Part shown: one piece after another, positions 63,803-64,000 of the stretch
Layout of the letters: every line of letters begins with the position of its first letter
Numbering within the stretch: position 1 is the first letter of the stretch
Assembly: GCA_947581865.1 (NCBI GenBank)
Contig: CANPWA010000002.1
Coordinates: 124,001 to 188,000 of the forward strand
DNA: 64,000 nt
From: an uncultured Acetatifactor sp.
Lineage (GTDB): Bacteria; Bacillota; Clostridia; Lachnospirales; Lachnospiraceae
Direction of reading: 5' to 3'
Program-made: the position numbers and the translations under genes
Notes under the pieces: model-generated
The model's input: the letters and a program-made list of their open reading frames with translations, nothing else
What the model was told of the DNA's origin: nothing
The model's database searches: none

Positions 63803-64000
63803 ATGAATACACAGAAGAACAGAGATTTATATCCGGATATTGTGAAGGGAATAGCCGTGATATTGATGGTAGTGGGGCATAATATCCAATATGGCGCCGG
63901 TCAGGGGGGGTATAATTCCGATTTCCTGTTTTATGAAAACCCAATATTCAAATGGATCTACAGTTTTCATATGCCTCTGTTTATGTTGATCAGCGGCTAT
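63803..64000 (+). CDS. acyltransferase-3 family membrane protein (3' truncated)
   Basis: The last 66 codons open a gene cut by the right edge. DIVKGIAVILMVVGHNIQ with the catalytic His, and FHMPLFMLISGY, are the signature of membrane acyltransferases that O-acetylate surface polysaccharides (Acyl_transf_3). GTGGAGATG places a GGAG just before the ATG. It continues the exopolysaccharide operon. Confidence 0.88.
   Translation, partial: MNTQKNRDLYPDIVKGIAVILMVVGHNIQYGAGQGGYNSDFLFYENPIFKWIYSFHMPLFMLISGY

Overview
The window looks like a chromosomal segment of an anaerobic gut-type Firmicute of the family Lachnospiraceae (Clostridia). The evidence is a set of clostridial marker families (a YtvI-like membrane protein, DUF4250, DUF4364, a PheB-like ACT protein), AGGAGG-type ribosome binding sites before most genes, some TTG and GTG starts, TTGACA/TATAAT promoters and factor-independent terminators. 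Both ends cut genes: clpX at the left edge and an acyltransferase at the right edge. I saw no rRNA, tRNA, CRISPR array, phage module or intact insertion sequence.

From 1 to 3.7 kb lies a compact housekeeping operon (clpX, engB, a ytvI-like gene, truA) with overlapping stops and starts, closed by a terminator. From 3.9 to 12 kb come an ECF sigma factor with a putative anti-sigma partner, an orphan atypical response regulator, a TraX-like membrane protein, plant-polysaccharide hydrolases (GH105, GH43), the manganese exporter MntP, a cold-shock protein with a long structured leader, and a membrane-anchored EIIA-like protein that lacks both phosphotransfer histidines. From 11.9 to 15.2 kb is a copper operon: two CsoR-type operators on a consensus promoter, csoR, and a copA that runs in frame into a CopZ-like domain with its own ribosome binding site. 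ClpB follows at 15.3 kb, then a minus-strand heterodimeric ABC exporter.

From 21.8 to 29.2 kb are DUF4250, an Fe-S/ASKHA ATPase, a polysaccharide deacetylase, a receptor with two substrate-binding domains plus degenerate GGDEF and intact EAL domains, and a chemoreceptor. From 29.3 to 38.4 kb are rarA, a minus-strand group (malic enzyme, radical SAM protein, DUF4364), glyA, and an aspartate-family group (ACT regulator, hom, lysC) ending in a strong terminator.

From 38.4 to 45.6 kb the window turns to the cell surface. An apparently non-coding transcription unit with a strong promoter and terminator is followed by a membrane-anchored GH3-like protein, a small XRE regulator, a 1298-residue secreted Ig-like repeat protein behind a palindrome-bearing promoter, and a small anchored mucin-like protein. 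From 45.6 kb to the right edge is a large exopolysaccharide locus. It begins with a Wzy-dependent control module (CpsB-type phosphatase, Wzz-like protein, BY-kinase, initiating sugar transferase). It then becomes clearly richer in A+T and carries a UDP-glucuronate epimerase, PssD/PssE, a TupA-like ATP-grasp protein, CapA, a COG5610-type HAD protein, two glycosyltransferases, acyltransferases, a polymerase, a pyruvyl transferase paired with an F420-hydrogenase-beta-like protein, and a Wzx flippase.

The most interesting observations are the copA-copZ fusion with internal start signals, the histidine-less anchored EIIA domain, the unexplained transcript at 38.5-38.86 kb, and the surface-protein/XRE/operator arrangement at 40.5-44.9 kb.
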